A stretch of DNA of 64,000 nt from Lachnospiraceae bacterium KM106-2 (GCA_009731425.1 AP018794.1:3045960-3109959), one strand, 5' to 3'; counted from the first letter of the stretch, positions 17,120 through 26,326 are shown. The notes: a model not told the origin generated them from the sequence alone. Translations and numbers: made by a program.

Positions 17120-19054
17120 TTATGGTCTTCCTATCACAACAATCTTTCCTGTGCTTGCCACATCCCGGTAAACAACACCAAGACTTTCATTAAGTGCCTC
17201 TACCACCTTGCCATTTCCGACATATACTGCCACATGGCTGATGTTCTTATATCTTCCGTTGCTTGTAAAACTGTAGAAGATAAGGTCTCCCGGCTGTAAC
17301 TCATCAAAGGAGAATGTCTTTCCGGCTTCATCCAGTCCCTGTGCCTCCGCTGCCGCTGTGGTTGCACCGCCGTAACTAATATCCACACCTGCATCTTTCC
17401 ATGAATAATAGGCTAAGGAACTGCAGTCATAATAGTTACCGCTGTCTCTTAAATCCTGACTATAAGGAAAGCCAACTCTGTGAAGTGCATAGGAGCAGAC
17501 TGTTTTCTGCCTGCTGTCTGTAATTTCGTTTAGGATGGCATTGATTTCATCCTCAGTCATGGAGCTTACTCCCGGACTTCCGCCTCCGCCGCCACTTCCG
17601 CTTCCGGCATATCCAAGCTGCCCCATAAACTCCGGACTCATGATCTGCTCAAGCATTTCCACCTGATCAGAATTAAATCCATAGACCGAAATCATATCTC
17701 TGTACGATTTCAGTGTGACATTCACATACAGAACCGACTTCGTGACAGTAGTTACATTACCGTCTGCATCTGTTTCTTCCACATCCTTTGTTCCTGTGCT
17801 TGTGGTGTATGAACACATATCATTTACTACTGCCTGCAGCCAACCTTTTGAAGTGTCATTCATGACTGTTGCAGTATCTCCGACACCATGCTTGACCATA
17901 TAGACTGCCATGATGTCATAGTAATTGCTTGGGTTTTCTTCCATACCTTCATAATCCACATATACAAGCTCTCCAAGGTCATATCCGGTATGCTCATTCA
18001 CTTTCGTATTCACATCCCGGTTAAACTCCTGCACATAGGCACTCGTTACAGTCTGTACTGTATCTCCTGATTCAAGTGGTGGCAGGAATAAAGCAAATGG
18101 AGAATTGTAAAGGATTGCTATCACCGCTATAACCGGAACCGCAATCATGGCAACTACAAGAACAAGTAACAACAGCACCAGTCCGATAATCGGTGCAGCT
18201 GCCTTTACCCAGGTAATCGCTTTTCGCACAATCAGATCCTTTACCAGCTTTGCCACGCTATCTGTCTGATTCTCCTGTGCTTTCATCTTATCCAGAAAGA
18301 ATTTTATCTTCCTGCTCCGGTTGGTCATCTTTTCATCCTTGACCTCTATGGACACACCTGCAGCATATCCGGCTGCCATGCCGACTGCCGTGCCTGCTCC
18401 CGGTGCAACCGCTGTTCCTGCCGCTGTAGCAGCTGCCTTTGTAGCAGTTTTTGTTGCAACCTTGGCAGTAGTCTTTGCTGTTTCTTTTGCCGTCTCTTTA
18501 GCTACCGTCTTGGCAGTATCTTTGGCAGCTTTCTTTGCTGTCTTTTTTGCCAGCTTCTTTCCTGCCTCTACCTTCTTGATACGCTTCTTTGCCTCGGCTG
18601 CCGCCTTTTTCCTGAAAAGTGCTGCACCCTTAGAAGCAGTTCCGGTAACAGGTCGGCTTGATTCATATGCAAGATATGCTGCCTGCGATACCTCCTGCCC
18701 ACCCTCCACCTGCTCCGTTACTGCCCCAGCTGCAAGTGCTCCTGTTCTTCCTGCAATGTGAAGATTGGTGTTCTTGGTCTTGATGGAAGTGTTGGTTTCT
18801 TTAAGGTTTCGCCTGAATCTTGATAATCCCTTATTCTTCGGCTCCGACTGATGAATGGTACTCTTGCGATAGGACTTCTTTCTATCCGTATCAGTTACCT
18901 TTGCACCAGCTGTCTTAGGACCTCTCTCTACTGTATAGATGTTACTCCCCTTAATCTTGGCTCCCTTCGGTTCGTTGGCATGAATCTTGGCTTTCTCCTT
19001 GGTGTGAATGACCATCGGTTTGTCATCAACCTTTCTAATTTTCAATTTTCTCAC
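17120..19054 (-). CDS. CD1108-like conjugation cell-wall hydrolase (NlpC/P60)
   Basis: A 644-residue bitopic protein of the Gram-positive transfer apparatus that opens peptidoglycan for the channel. N-terminal 230 residues are very basic with Ala/Lys-rich repeats (KKLAKKTAKKAAKDTAKTVAKE, about 160-215), then a Gly/Ala stretch (215-235), one strong membrane helix (about 285-320, IIGLVLLLLVLVVAMIAVPVIAVIAIL), an extracellular middle domain, a Gly/Ser linker (GSGSGGGGGS) and a C-terminal NlpC/P60 domain with catalytic Cys in YDCSSLAY and His in ISHVAVYVG. Family knowledge places such proteins with VirB4/VirB6. It closely precedes the 16173-17069 gene. The lysozyme-like domain of some homologues is not obvious here. 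Confidence 0.9.
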   Translation of the reverse strand: MRKLKIRKVDDKPMVIHTKEKAKIHANEPKGAKIKGSNIYTVERGPKTAGAKVTDTDRKKSYRKSTIHQSEPKNKGLSRFRRNLKETNTSIKTKNTNLHIAGRTGALAAGAVTEQVEGGQEVSQAAYLAYESSRPVTGTASKGAALFRKKAAAEAKKRIKKVEAGKKLAKKTAKKAAKDTAKTVAKETAKETAKTTAKVATKTATKAAATAAGTAVAPGAGTAVGMAAGYAAGVSIEVKDEKMTNRSRKIKFFLDKMKAQENQTDSVAKLVKDLIVRKAITWVKAAAPIIGLVLLLLVLVVAMIAVPVIAVIAILYNSPFALFLPPLESGDTVQTVTSAYVQEFNRDVNTKVNEHTGYDLGELVYVDYEGMEENPSNYYDIMAVYMVKHGVGDTATVMNDTSKGWLQAVVNDMCSYTTSTGTKDVEETDADGNVTTVTKSVLYVNVTLKSYRDMISVYGFNSDQVEMLEQIMSPEFMGQLGYAGSGSGGGGGSPGVSSMTEDEINAILNEITDSRQKTVCSYALHRVGFPYSQDLRDSGNYYDCSSLAYYSWKDAGVDISYGGATTAAAEAQGLDEAGKTFSFDELQPGDLIFYSFTSNGRYKNISHVAVYVGNGKVVEALNESLGVVYRDVASTGKIVVIGRP

Positions 19055-19063
19055 CTCCTACTT

Positions 19064-19112
19064 TGAAAAATAAAATAAGCCGCTAGGGAGCAAAAATTAC
19101 TCCTTAACGGCT
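19064..19112 (-). terminator. Hairpin with U-rich tail upstream of the hydrolase gene
   Basis: Minus RNA: AGCCG-UUAA-GGAG, loop, CUCC-CUAG-CGGCU, followed by UUAUUUUAUUUUU. It lies between the cysteine-rich gene (ends 19163) and the hydrolase start (19054) and would terminate or attenuate transcription there. Confidence 0.65.
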
Positions 19113-19162
19113 ATGTAAAATCATTCAATATTCAATTATTAAAAGCAACATGAAACTGGAAT

Positions 19163-19612
19163 TTAGCGTTCACTCATATATTGTTTTATTTCATCAGGCG
19201 TCAATTTTCGTACTTCTGTGTGTGGATATTCTTTATACTTTCCAGCACTAAACACAGGCATCATTTGCCTGCATTTCTTGTCTTTATTCTTTTTCAAAAA
19301 TAGATTTAACTCATCATTCCCTGGAAATATTTTATAAGATAATCTTCCTTTATTGTTCTCTATCTCATAAATACCACACACACTTTTCGTTGTATAGTCC
19401 GCTGTTCGCAAATATAGTTTTGCAATTTCCAATGACTTAAAAGGAAAATTCCATCGTTGCAATCCTCTATTTGGGTCATGCTCGATACAAATGCACCGTC
19501 CACAAGTTCCACAAATATATTGAGTGTGGTTCTCCAAACAGTCCAGCGGATTTAGTAAAGGCGTTATTCTATTTTCATCAGAGTAACATTCCTCACACAC
19601 TTTTCTTTTCAC
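19163..19612 (-). CDS. Cysteine-rich (zinc-binding?) hypothetical protein, probable cargo
   Basis: A 149-residue protein with two Cys pairs near the N-terminus (CEECYS, residues 6-9, and CGTCGRCICIEHD, about 34-46) that could bind zinc, then a basic region ending RKLTPDEIKQYMSER. I do not recognise the family. It sits between VirB4 and the NlpC/P60 hydrolase, which are usually close neighbours, so it looks inserted. The start is uncertain: a GTG at 19612 lies directly on an AAGGAG; a GTG at 19600 has better spacing. Confidence 0.6.
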   Translation of the reverse strand: MKRKVCEECYSDENRITPLLNPLDCLENHTQYICGTCGRCICIEHDPNRGLQRWNFPFKSLEIAKLYLRTADYTTKSVCGIYEIENNKGRLSYKIFPGNDELNLFLKKNKDKKCRQMMPVFSAGKYKEYPHTEVRKLTPDEIKQYMSER

Positions 19613-19946
19613 TCCTTATAAAATTCAAATTTTCTTTTCCCTAATAATTACAAATATTCCTTGGAAATTGCTTCCACACCATACATTTCCATAAATGCAT
19701 CCAGGTCCGCTGCATCCCCAATCAACATATTCTCGTCAAAGTGTAAGATATGCATATCTTAAAATCCAGCCACATGTTCTCCGGTACAAATGATACATTT
19801 TAGAACTGCTTCCTTATTTATTTTTCATATCGAATCTTATATGCTTTTTTCTTAAAAATAGGGAATATCTAATTTATTATCATCAAGGTCGGATATTCAT
19901 CCGACCTCTTGATTATACTATAGATTCTATAAAAATTCATCTGTTA
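19613..19946. other. Intergenic region between VirB4 and the cysteine-rich gene
   Basis: 334 bp with no convincing gene. It holds a hairpin next to the VirB4 stop (19883-19913) and a 35-codon ORF on the minus strand (19648-19755, MHILHFDENMLIGDAADLD...) that lacks a good ribosome site. AT-rich stretches (19800-19880) probably carry the promoter of the cysteine-rich gene, but I see no clear boxes. Confidence 0.5.
19883..19913 (-). terminator. Hairpin after virB4 (probable terminator)
   Basis: Arms AAGGTCGGAT and ATCCGACCT-CTT form a stable stem with a 4-base loop, 34 bp past the VirB4 stop. The following minus-strand bases (TGATGATAATAAATT) are U-poor, so termination may be weak. Confidence 0.45.
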
Positions 19947-22322
19947 TCACTGCAGCATTGCTTCTTTTTTCTTCTGTTCTGCAATCTTCTCATGAATGTT
20001 AGTATTATACAGCCTGTACAAATCTGTATCCTTACTAATCTGATTATCAAATGGAATCACCACAGAACCACACTTGATAAGTCCCATTCCCGATGCAGTA
20101 TTGGTTACGAATCTTAGCTGTGCCTCTGATACCCCGATAACTTCCGCCATCTTGGAACTGTCCGTATTTGCCTGCTTCAAAAGTGCCACAAACTCAGAGT
20201 TTGCAAGCATTGTGGTTGCTGTGTAATTCTGCAACAGATCGACGACATTCTGCGTGATACCTGTACAAAGACCTCCCTGCTTTCTTACTTTCTTCCAGAG
20301 CTGCTGCAGATATTTTGCAGAATACTCGGAATTAAGCAGGACATGGAACTCATCAATATAGAGCCATGTTGCCTTGCCTCTCTTGCCATTCTCAACAATC
20401 CTGTTCTGAATAGACTCCATCATGACAAGCATTGTGATAGGACTAAGCTCTGTACCTAAGTCCCTGATACCATATACTGTGAATCTGTTATCCACATCCA
20501 CATTTGTCTGGTGATTGAAGATGTTAAGTGAACCATTTACGAAAAGCTCTAGTGACAATGCAATGTCCTTTGCCTCGTCCTCCGGCTGCGCCATAAGGAT
20601 ATCGTAGAAATCACTCATTACAGGGATATACTTCTCTTTGCTCCTTGCAATGTCGATATACAGTTTTCTCACACAGCGGTCGATGATTGACTTCTGTCTT
20701 GAATTTAAACTGTCCCCGATACACTGCTCACAAAGTCCAAGCATAAACTCGCCCTTCTCTCTAACCATTCCCTTGGAATCATTCGGATCAAGGCTCCATA
20801 CATCCATCTCCAGCGGATTCACATAGTTATCCGTGTAGGTAGACATATTTACCACTGTTCCACCATAAGTATCAGCTATATCAAAGTACTCGTTCATTGG
20901 ATCTATAACGATTATTTCATCATCACCCGACAAGAATACGCTGCCCATCTCCATCTTACAGAAGAAGGATTTACCGGAACCAGGCACTCCGAAAACGAAG
21001 CCATTTCCGTTGATAAGCTTCTTTCTGTTACCGATATTCACATTCTTGCTGATCTGGTTGATACCATAATAGTTGCCTGTGCTGTCATTAAGCTCCTGCA
21101 CATTGAATGGCATAAGTACCGCAAGTGACTGAGTAAGAAGGGTACGCATTGTCTCCACCTGTCTTACACCAATCGGAAGTGCTGTGTTGAGAGCTTCCCT
21201 CTGCTTTAAGTAGTGTGTATCAATCGTGCAGCTGTTACGCTTTCCGATGGTCTCCACAGTCTCACATACACTCTCAAGCTCCTTCTTGCTTTCTGCCATA
21301 AGAATAATGGTTACTCCCACGAAGAAAAGGCACTGGTCATTCTCACGGACGTCATCCATGATTTCCTCAATCTCCTTTTTCTCCGTTCTCTTGGCATATG
21401 AAATTTCCGTAGAAAAATCGTTATTCTTATTACGAACTCTCTGCTGTTTGATAATATCCGACTCAATACCAAGGTATTTTTTCTGAAGCACCTTTGTTGT
21501 CAGATCCTTTGGAACAGGCACCACATCAATACTCGTGATAGAATGAACCGGAAGGGAAGTAATCTCATTGATGAATCTGTCTGATAAACTGCTCGGATAC
21601 TTTTTGATAAAAAGTGCCTTGCAGAATTTACTCTCATCCTCAAAATGGTCCGGGAAATATTTCACCATCCCATTGCACAGGTCATTTCTAAAATCTGCCC
21701 CGACCTTCTTTGCCTTTTTGATATCAAAATCAAAGCTGCCCTCATCTCCAAGATGATAATAGTCATAAAGCACTTTCAGCCTCTCATTTCCATTAAGAGG
21801 CACAATCTCCGCACCAAGTTCAATGAAAGCCTTGTGTATCGTTGCCTCAAGGGTTGCAAACTGTGCCTTCGCCTCCTCAAAGTTCTTTCTCTCAATCGTG
21901 ATCGTCAGGTATCTCTCCTGCTCAATCCCCTGTCTGCCCTCAATAATCTTCTCTTCAATGATGTCATTGTAAATTCTTCTGTAATTATTGAAACCATCAT
22001 TTTTCTCAGCAATCAGAACCTTGTCACGGAGTTCATCCATGTTTTTGTTCTTATTGTTGATCGTAATCTTATAATTACAGTCCAGCGAATTTAAGAACTT
22101 GCAGTATCTCTCGAAAATACCGATCTGCTCATCCTCGGTTGCTGTCGTGTAATTGATGTCCTGAAAGCGGTAGCATTTGGAATACTTATTTTTGCTTACT
22201 TCAAAAATGCCGTTTTCAGCCACCGCCATAATCTCTATGGTTTCCTGAATGGATTTAGGTGTCTTATACAAAGGCTCACTCGCCTTCTTTAATAACTTAA
22301 ATCCGTCTGTAAATAAACCCAT
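19947..22322 (-). CDS. virB4: VirB4-type conjugation ATPase
   Basis: A 791-residue ATPase that powers the type IV secretion channel at the inner face of the membrane. Visible: an N-terminal domain (1-400) typical of Gram-positive VirB4/TraE, Walker A FGVPGSGKSFF (about residue 450), a following DPMNEYFD segment, Walker B WLYIDEFHVL (about 660) and the conserved TGITQNVVDLL motif. No membrane helices, so it is a peripheral ATPase. It follows prgI and a DUF4313-like gene in the same operon, separated from prgI by a GC-rich hairpin. Length is normal for the family and all motifs are intact. Confidence 0.95.
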   Translation of the reverse strand: MGLFTDGFKLLKKASEPLYKTPKSIQETIEIMAVAENGIFEVSKNKYSKCYRFQDINYTTATEDEQIGIFERYCKFLNSLDCNYKITINNKNKNMDELRDKVLIAEKNDGFNNYRRIYNDIIEEKIIEGRQGIEQERYLTITIERKNFEEAKAQFATLEATIHKAFIELGAEIVPLNGNERLKVLYDYYHLGDEGSFDFDIKKAKKVGADFRNDLCNGMVKYFPDHFEDESKFCKALFIKKYPSSLSDRFINEITSLPVHSITSIDVVPVPKDLTTKVLQKKYLGIESDIIKQQRVRNKNNDFSTEISYAKRTEKKEIEEIMDDVRENDQCLFFVGVTIILMAESKKELESVCETVETIGKRNSCTIDTHYLKQREALNTALPIGVRQVETMRTLLTQSLAVLMPFNVQELNDSTGNYYGINQISKNVNIGNRKKLINGNGFVFGVPGSGKSFFCKMEMGSVFLSGDDEIIVIDPMNEYFDIADTYGGTVVNMSTYTDNYVNPLEMDVWSLDPNDSKGMVREKGEFMLGLCEQCIGDSLNSRQKSIIDRCVRKLYIDIARSKEKYIPVMSDFYDILMAQPEDEAKDIALSLELFVNGSLNIFNHQTNVDVDNRFTVYGIRDLGTELSPITMLVMMESIQNRIVENGKRGKATWLYIDEFHVLLNSEYSAKYLQQLWKKVRKQGGLCTGITQNVVDLLQNYTATTMLANSEFVALLKQANTDSSKMAEVIGVSEAQLRFVTNTASGMGLIKCGSVVIPFDNQISKDTDLYRLYNTNIHEKIAEQKKKEAMLQ

Positions 22323-22350
22323 GTCTCTAACCTCGCTTTCTTATAATGAA

Positions 22351-22379
22351 AGCCCGCCGGGAACTTCACCCTGCGGGCT
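22351..22379 (-). terminator. GC-rich hairpin between prgI and virB4
   Basis: Arms AGCCCGC and GCGGGCT plus an inner GGG/CCC pairing; the minus strand continues TTTCATTATAAG. It could attenuate transcription or protect mRNA between prgI (stop 22415) and virB4 (start 22322). The loop-side sequence resembles the leader before the lipoprotein gene (shared GGAACACA...GCCCG). Confidence 0.45.
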
Positions 22380-22414
22380 GTGTTCCCGACCTTGCGGTCA
22401 GATACTATTTATTT

Positions 22415-22927
22415 CTAATGCATTGCCTTATATGCTGCAATACCAGCTGCTGCCGCCACAATGACTGCGACAAGTCCAAGCAGCATGTTTCTCGTCTTTT
22501 TCTTCATTTCTTCAAACTCCTCCTGCTTCTTTACAGCCGAATCAGCTGTTACAGTCTCCGGTTCAGCCTTTCTGCCTTTCTTCTTTACCTGTTCATTCTG
22601 CTCTACTTCTAACTGCTTTATTGCAGGCTCTCCTTCTGTTGATACATAGGTAAGTGCCTTGTTTCCAAACATAAAATGCAGTTTCTTTCCCATATACTCG
22701 TAGAAATTCATCCCGTTAAAGGAATAGAATCCGCCAAGTGCAATCGGTGCCACACAGGGAATTGCCACATAAGCAGAACCCGTAAGACCGATATACTTGT
22801 AAAGAAGAAGGACGATACCGCCACCGACTACTACGCTTGCAATAGAAAATATAAGCTGCCTTGCAGTAAGTCCCATCGCAACCGATTCCTGATAGCGGTC
22901 AATATCCTTGTTTACTTCGATTACCAT
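22415..22927 (-). CDS. PrgI-family membrane protein
   Basis: A 170-residue protein of the PrgI family, a small inner-membrane component found beside VirB4 in Gram-positive conjugation systems. It begins MVIEVNKDIDRYQESVAMGLTARQLIFS (family signature), has two membrane helices (about 29-50 and 54-70), then the motif GFYSFNGMNFYEYMGK. The C-terminal part is charged and ends in a third hydrophobic helix (NMLLGLVAVIVAAAAGIAAYKAMH), which is an addition to the short family core. Confidence 0.9.
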   Translation of the reverse strand: MVIEVNKDIDRYQESVAMGLTARQLIFSIASVVVGGGIVLLLYKYIGLTGSAYVAIPCVAPIALGGFYSFNGMNFYEYMGKKLHFMFGNKALTYVSTEGEPAIKQLEVEQNEQVKKKGRKAEPETVTADSAVKKQEEFEEMKKKTRNMLLGLVAVIVAAAAGIAAYKAMH

Positions 22928-22939
22928 TGTCCCTGCCTC

Positions 22940-23350
22940 CTATCTTGATAAATCCTTTGTCTCCGGCTTTCTTGTCATTCCAATATTCGCCTCATACTTA
23001 TCCATTCCATCCGGACACAGTTCTCTAAGCTTATCTACATTGAACAGATAAAGCGGATATTCGCAGAAACCACTCCTTTGCGTGAATCCTGTAAACTCTC
23101 CAAGGTCGTTATCTGTAATAAACTTTTCAATATCCGGCATGTCATTCACATTCAGATATCCGCAGTAATTTGGTGCTGCAACCGACAAATTCACAGTCAC
23201 ATCCACAAAAGGCTCATCATATCCATCTTCATTACACATAAGACCGATAAACATTGCCTTGTTATTCATATACCGCTGGATATCAAGTGTCACCTGCGTT
23301 TCTCCGGTTAAACTTGAATTATAAGTAACCTGTATCTTTTCATTATCCAT
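22940..23350 (-). CDS. DUF4313-like ICE protein
   Basis: A 136-residue soluble protein beginning MDNEKIQVTYNSSLTGETQVTLDIQRYMNNKAMFIGLMC, containing YCGYLNVNDMPDIEKFITDNDLGEFTG and FCEYPLYLFN. From memory this is the DUF4313 pattern found between VirB6- and PrgI-type genes in Clostridia ICEs. Function unknown. Spaced 12 bp from both neighbours' coding ends in the operon. Confidence 0.7.
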   Translation of the reverse strand: MDNEKIQVTYNSSLTGETQVTLDIQRYMNNKAMFIGLMCNEDGYDEPFVDVTVNLSVAAPNYCGYLNVNDMPDIEKFITDNDLGEFTGFTQRSGFCEYPLYLFNVDKLRELCPDGMDKYEANIGMTRKPETKDLSR

Positions 23351-23362
23351 TTCTGCCTCCTT

Positions 23363-24205
23363 CTATAATCCAAATGCCTTGCTTGTAAGTGTCTGTGCAC
23401 CCTTCACGCTTCCGACAGTCATGGCTATCGTAAATGTCATTTCACACAGATATATAAGTGTCTGTGCCCAGTCAGCATAACTTCCTGTAAATGCCGGAAG
23501 TCCTGCATTGATAAATGCATTACATACCACAATCGCAAGTGCCATCGTTACTGCCTCAAACACGCATGACAGGAAATATTTGCAGTAGGTAGCCATTGTA
23601 TGACTGACCATTCTGTTTCCTGCCATCGTGGAACAGGCAATCGCACCTAGCGGCACAATAATCAGTATCTTTAAGAACCTGAAATACACTGTGTAGATGA
23701 TAAAGAATCCACAGATAATAATGATGATTGCAAGCAAGGCTGTAAGTATCAGCATTACCAGACTTTCACCAAATCCGAGTCCTTTAATGATGTCTGCCTG
23801 TGTACTGTCAATGGCAAGCTGCGTTGTTGTCCCGGCAGATATAAGTCCCACCAGATTTCCTATGGAAGTAAAAAACGCTTTCATAATCGTGACATTATTT
23901 GCAACAAACCATTCTGCAAGTCCCAGTCGGATAAGCATACGCAGGATTGATTCAAACCTCATCTCATCTTTTACATCTATGCTTTCCGAGCAGAAACCGA
24001 TAACAAAGAACAGCACAACGAGGGATGAGCCGACTGCTACAAAGACCGGCTCAATACCCTCAATGACTGCCCAGGGACCTCCGCCCTTGAAACTGACCGG
24101 TGACTGTCCAAGCATTGCAAAGACCAGGGATATCTGATTGTTCCAAAACCCAAACACAGCCTCAAGAAGTGCAAGGATCTTGTCTCCAAGCTTAAAAATA
24201 TCCAT
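23363..24205 (-). CDS. VirB6/TrbL-like polytopic membrane protein
   Basis: A 280-residue integral membrane protein that probably forms part of the conjugation channel. At least five hydrophobic segments are visible: about 53-75 (VFVAVGSSLVVLFFVIGF), 104-125, 143-170 (LVMLILTALLAIIIIICGFFIIYTVY), 174-190, 205-235 and 245-270. The region VYFRFLKILIIVPLGAIACSTMAGN is typical of VirB6/TrbL-like proteins of Gram-positive ICEs. It lies between maff2 and the DUF4313-like gene. Assignment rests on topology and neighbours. Confidence 0.8.
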   Translation of the reverse strand: MDIFKLGDKILALLEAVFGFWNNQISLVFAMLGQSPVSFKGGGPWAVIEGIEPVFVAVGSSLVVLFFVIGFCSESIDVKDEMRFESILRMLIRLGLAEWFVANNVTIMKAFFTSIGNLVGLISAGTTTQLAIDSTQADIIKGLGFGESLVMLILTALLAIIIIICGFFIIYTVYFRFLKILIIVPLGAIACSTMAGNRMVSHTMATYCKYFLSCVFEAVTMALAIVVCNAFINAGLPAFTGSYADWAQTLIYLCEMTFTIAMTVGSVKGAQTLTSKAFGL

Positions 24206-24233
24206 ACTTGTTATTCACCTCTTTCCTTTTACT

Positions 24234-24255
24234 AAAAGGGGAAATGCATTTCCCC
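24234..24255 (-). terminator. Palindromic hairpin after maff2
   Basis: GGGGAAATGCATTTCCCC (24238-24255) is a perfect 18-bp palindrome followed on the minus strand by TTTTAG, just past the maff2 stop and before the VirB6-like gene. It could be a weak terminator giving high maff2 mRNA relative to downstream genes. Confidence 0.5.
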
Positions 24256-24259
24256 AATC

Positions 24260-24637
24260 TTAGAAGCCTAAGAATGTCAGAACTGTTGAAATACCAGCCA
24301 TCATGACACCTGCCACAATTCCTTTCAGAGCGGAGTTCATGGTAGATGAATCCTGCTGCTGATATGCTTGTGCGAACTCCATGACATTCTTTGCAAGAAT
24401 GATGACACCAACAGCACCAATGACTGCAATAATAAGTGTCTTTAAGTTCTCAAGCGGCTGTGTTACCGCGGAAGTACCTGTACCTGCTGCAAAACAAGTA
24501 GTGCTCATAAGCATTACTCCCATAAGTGCTCCGGATAATGCCGGAACGAATCTCTTTTTAAAGTGAATGAATCTGCTCTTCATGCCTTTCTCCTCCATCT
24601 GATTGTTGTTTGTCGTAATAATCTGTTCTTTTCTCAT
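24260..24637 (-). CDS. Maff2-family small membrane protein
   Basis: A 125-residue protein of the Maff2 mobile-element family, a pilin-like (VirB2-like) component in position. It has a signal-like segment (about 30-51, RFVPALSGALMGVMLMSTTCFAA, with an AXA-type site), then two hydrophobic helices (about 66-85, LKTLIIAVIGAVGVIILAKNVM, and 105-125, GIVAGVMMAGISTVLTFLGF). AAGGAG precedes the ATG. It follows the arsenic operon terminator and a second hairpin. Confidence 0.85.
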   Translation of the reverse strand: MRKEQIITTNNNQMEEKGMKSRFIHFKKRFVPALSGALMGVMLMSTTCFAAGTGTSAVTQPLENLKTLIIAVIGAVGVIILAKNVMEFAQAYQQQDSSTMNSALKGIVAGVMMAGISTVLTFLGF

Positions 24638-24655
24638 GTTGTTTGTCTCCTTTTT

Positions 24656-24695
24656 GATAAAAAAATAAGCCAGCAGGGATAATCCCTAACTGGCT
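24656..24695 (-). terminator. Hairpin with U-tract directly upstream of maff2
   Basis: Minus RNA AGCCAG-UUA-GGGA ... UCCCU-GC-UGGCU followed by UUAUUUUUUUAUC. It is only about 20 bp before the maff2 start, so it probably attenuates transcription entering the transfer genes. It resembles the hairpin at 19064-19112 in layout. Confidence 0.65.
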
Positions 24696-24793
24696 GTTAA
24701 AAGTTACTCTATATGATCAGGCAATGCCTGTTGTAATGATTAAATCGGGCTTTCCCCGATGTGTTTAGCTGTAACCACCTCCTTTCAAGGTGC

Positions 24794-24829
24794 AAAAAAA
24801 GCACCTTAACCATATTGGCTAAAGTGCTT
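24794..24829 (-). terminator. Intrinsic terminator of the arsenic operon
   Basis: A 13-bp stem (AAGCACUUUAGCC with GGUUAAGGUGCUU, with G-U pairs) and a 5-base loop, followed by a run of U (24794-24798). It lies about 50 bp after arsC. Confidence 0.85.
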
Positions 24830-24878
24830 GTATTAGTTTGATATTAAATTGTTGTGAGTCAGATAAACTGGAATCTGT

Positions 24879-25283
24879 CTATTTCATCCTATCTATCATA
24901 TTCTTTATTTTCAGTTCTATCTGATTAATTACTTTAATAAAATCCACATCATCTTTTCCTGTAGGGTCATCTAGTCCCCAGTTATCATCAAAAGGTCTGC
25001 CGATAAAAGGACATCCAACATTACATCCCATTGAAATTGCGATGTCTACGTCTGGGATATCTGTAATTAACTTGCTGTATTGACCATTTGTTTCCATATC
25101 AATTCCATAGAGTTTTTTCATTATACGAACAGCATCCTGATTGATTTGTGGCTTTGTTTCTGTCCCGGCAGAATAGCTTTCAAACACATCAGATGCTAGA
25201 TGTTTTCCAAGTGCCTCGGCAATCTGACTTCTACAGGAATTGTGAACACAGATAAATGCTACCTTTTTTCTTCCATCTATCAT
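24879..25283 (-). CDS. arsC: Arsenate reductase, thioredoxin-coupled ArsC type
   Basis: A 134-residue cytoplasmic enzyme that reduces arsenate to arsenite. It has the low-molecular-weight phosphatase-like loop CVHNSCR (Cys12-x5-Arg18) and the second redox pair Cys87 and Cys91 (MGCNVGCPF), with the DDP motif (GLDDPTGKDD) near residue 107. The expected pair spacing in this type is slightly wider, but both cysteines are present. It overlaps ACR3 by 4 bp and is the last gene of the ars operon, before the terminator at 24794-24829. Confidence 0.93.
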   Translation of the reverse strand: MIDGRKKVAFICVHNSCRSQIAEALGKHLASDVFESYSAGTETKPQINQDAVRIMKKLYGIDMETNGQYSKLITDIPDVDIAISMGCNVGCPFIGRPFDDNWGLDDPTGKDDVDFIKVINQIELKIKNMIDRMK

Positions 25284-26326
25284 TTCTTAAACCATCCTCT
25301 TGTACTATTGGCCACCTTTACAAGTGCAAGCATAACAGGAACTTCTGTTAATACACCTACCGTTGTCGCAAGTGCAGCCGGACTCGTTGTACCAAATAAT
25401 GCAATAGCTACGGCTACAGCTAACTCAAAGAAGTTTGATGCCCCTATCATTCCTGCCGGTGCTGCTATGTCATGTGACATTCCAAATATCTTTGACGCTG
25501 AATAAGCAATAAAGAAAATAAAAACAGTCTGAACCGTGAGCGGCACTGCTATCAACACTATGTGCAAAGGATTTGATAAGATAACTTCTGTTTGTGATGC
25601 AAATATTAAAACCAAAGTAAGAAGCAAGCCAACTGTAGTTGCGTTATCAAACTTATGAACAAAAGTGTTTTCAAAATACCCTATTCCTTTATTTTTAACT
25701 ACAACTATTCTTGTTAATACACCCCCAACAAGCGGAATCACCACAAACATAATCACACTGAAAAACAATGTTCCATAGGGTACTGATACATTTGATACTC
25801 CAAGCAAAAACTTTACAATTGGCACAAATGCAATCAGTATGATTAAATCGTTCGTTGCTACCTGTACCACAGTATAAGCAGGATTTCCTTTTGTAAGAGT
25901 ACTCCATACAAATACCATTGCTGTACATGGTGCTGCTCCAAGAAGCACTGCTCCTGCAAGATACTGAGTAGCAAGTTCTGGTGCAATAAATCCTTTAAAT
26001 ACTGTAAACAAGAACAATGATGCAATTCCATACATGGTAAATGGTTTTATTAGCCAATTTGTAATCCATGTAATGAAAAGCCCTTTGGGATTCTTTCCCA
26101 CTTGTTTAATACTCTGAAAATCCACTTTTAGCATCATTGGATAAATCATAATCCAGATAAGTATTGCAATCGGAATAGAAATCCCAGATATTTCAAGATT
26201 ACCGAGTGCGTTAGGTATGGCCGGTAATAACTTACCAATGATTACTCCGACTACCATACATATAAATACCCAGATTGTAAGATACTTTTGGAAAAAATTA
26301 ATTCCTTCACTCTTTTTCTTTGCCAT
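25280..26326 (-). CDS. arsB: ACR3-type arsenite efflux permease
   Basis: A 348-residue polytopic membrane transporter that expels arsenite. About ten hydrophobic helices are visible, starting at residues 12-30 (YLTIWVFICMVVGVIIGKLLP), and the conserved loop GAAPCTAMVFVWSTLTKGNPAYT contains the essential Cys of the ACR3 family. The N-terminal LTIWVF motif and length are typical. It shares one base with the upstream thioredoxin-like gene (TAATG) and overlaps arsC by 4 bp. Also called acr3. Confidence 0.95.
   Translation of the reverse strand: MAKKKSEGINFFQKYLTIWVFICMVVGVIIGKLLPAIPNALGNLEISGISIPIAILIWIMIYPMMLKVDFQSIKQVGKNPKGLFITWITNWLIKPFTMYGIASLFLFTVFKGFIAPELATQYLAGAVLLGAAPCTAMVFVWSTLTKGNPAYTVVQVATNDLIILIAFVPIVKFLLGVSNVSVPYGTLFFSVIMFVVIPLVGGVLTRIVVVKNKGIGYFENTFVHKFDNATTVGLLLTLVLIFASQTEVILSNPLHIVLIAVPLTVQTVFIFFIAYSASKIFGMSHDIAAPAGMIGASNFFELAVAVAIALFGTTSPAALATTVGVLTEVPVMLALVKVANSTRGWFKK

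Noticed and set aside
18321..18761. 146-codon plus-strand ORF, Ala/Val-rich
   Set aside because: It is the antisense shadow of the Lys/Ala repeats in the NlpC/P60 protein.
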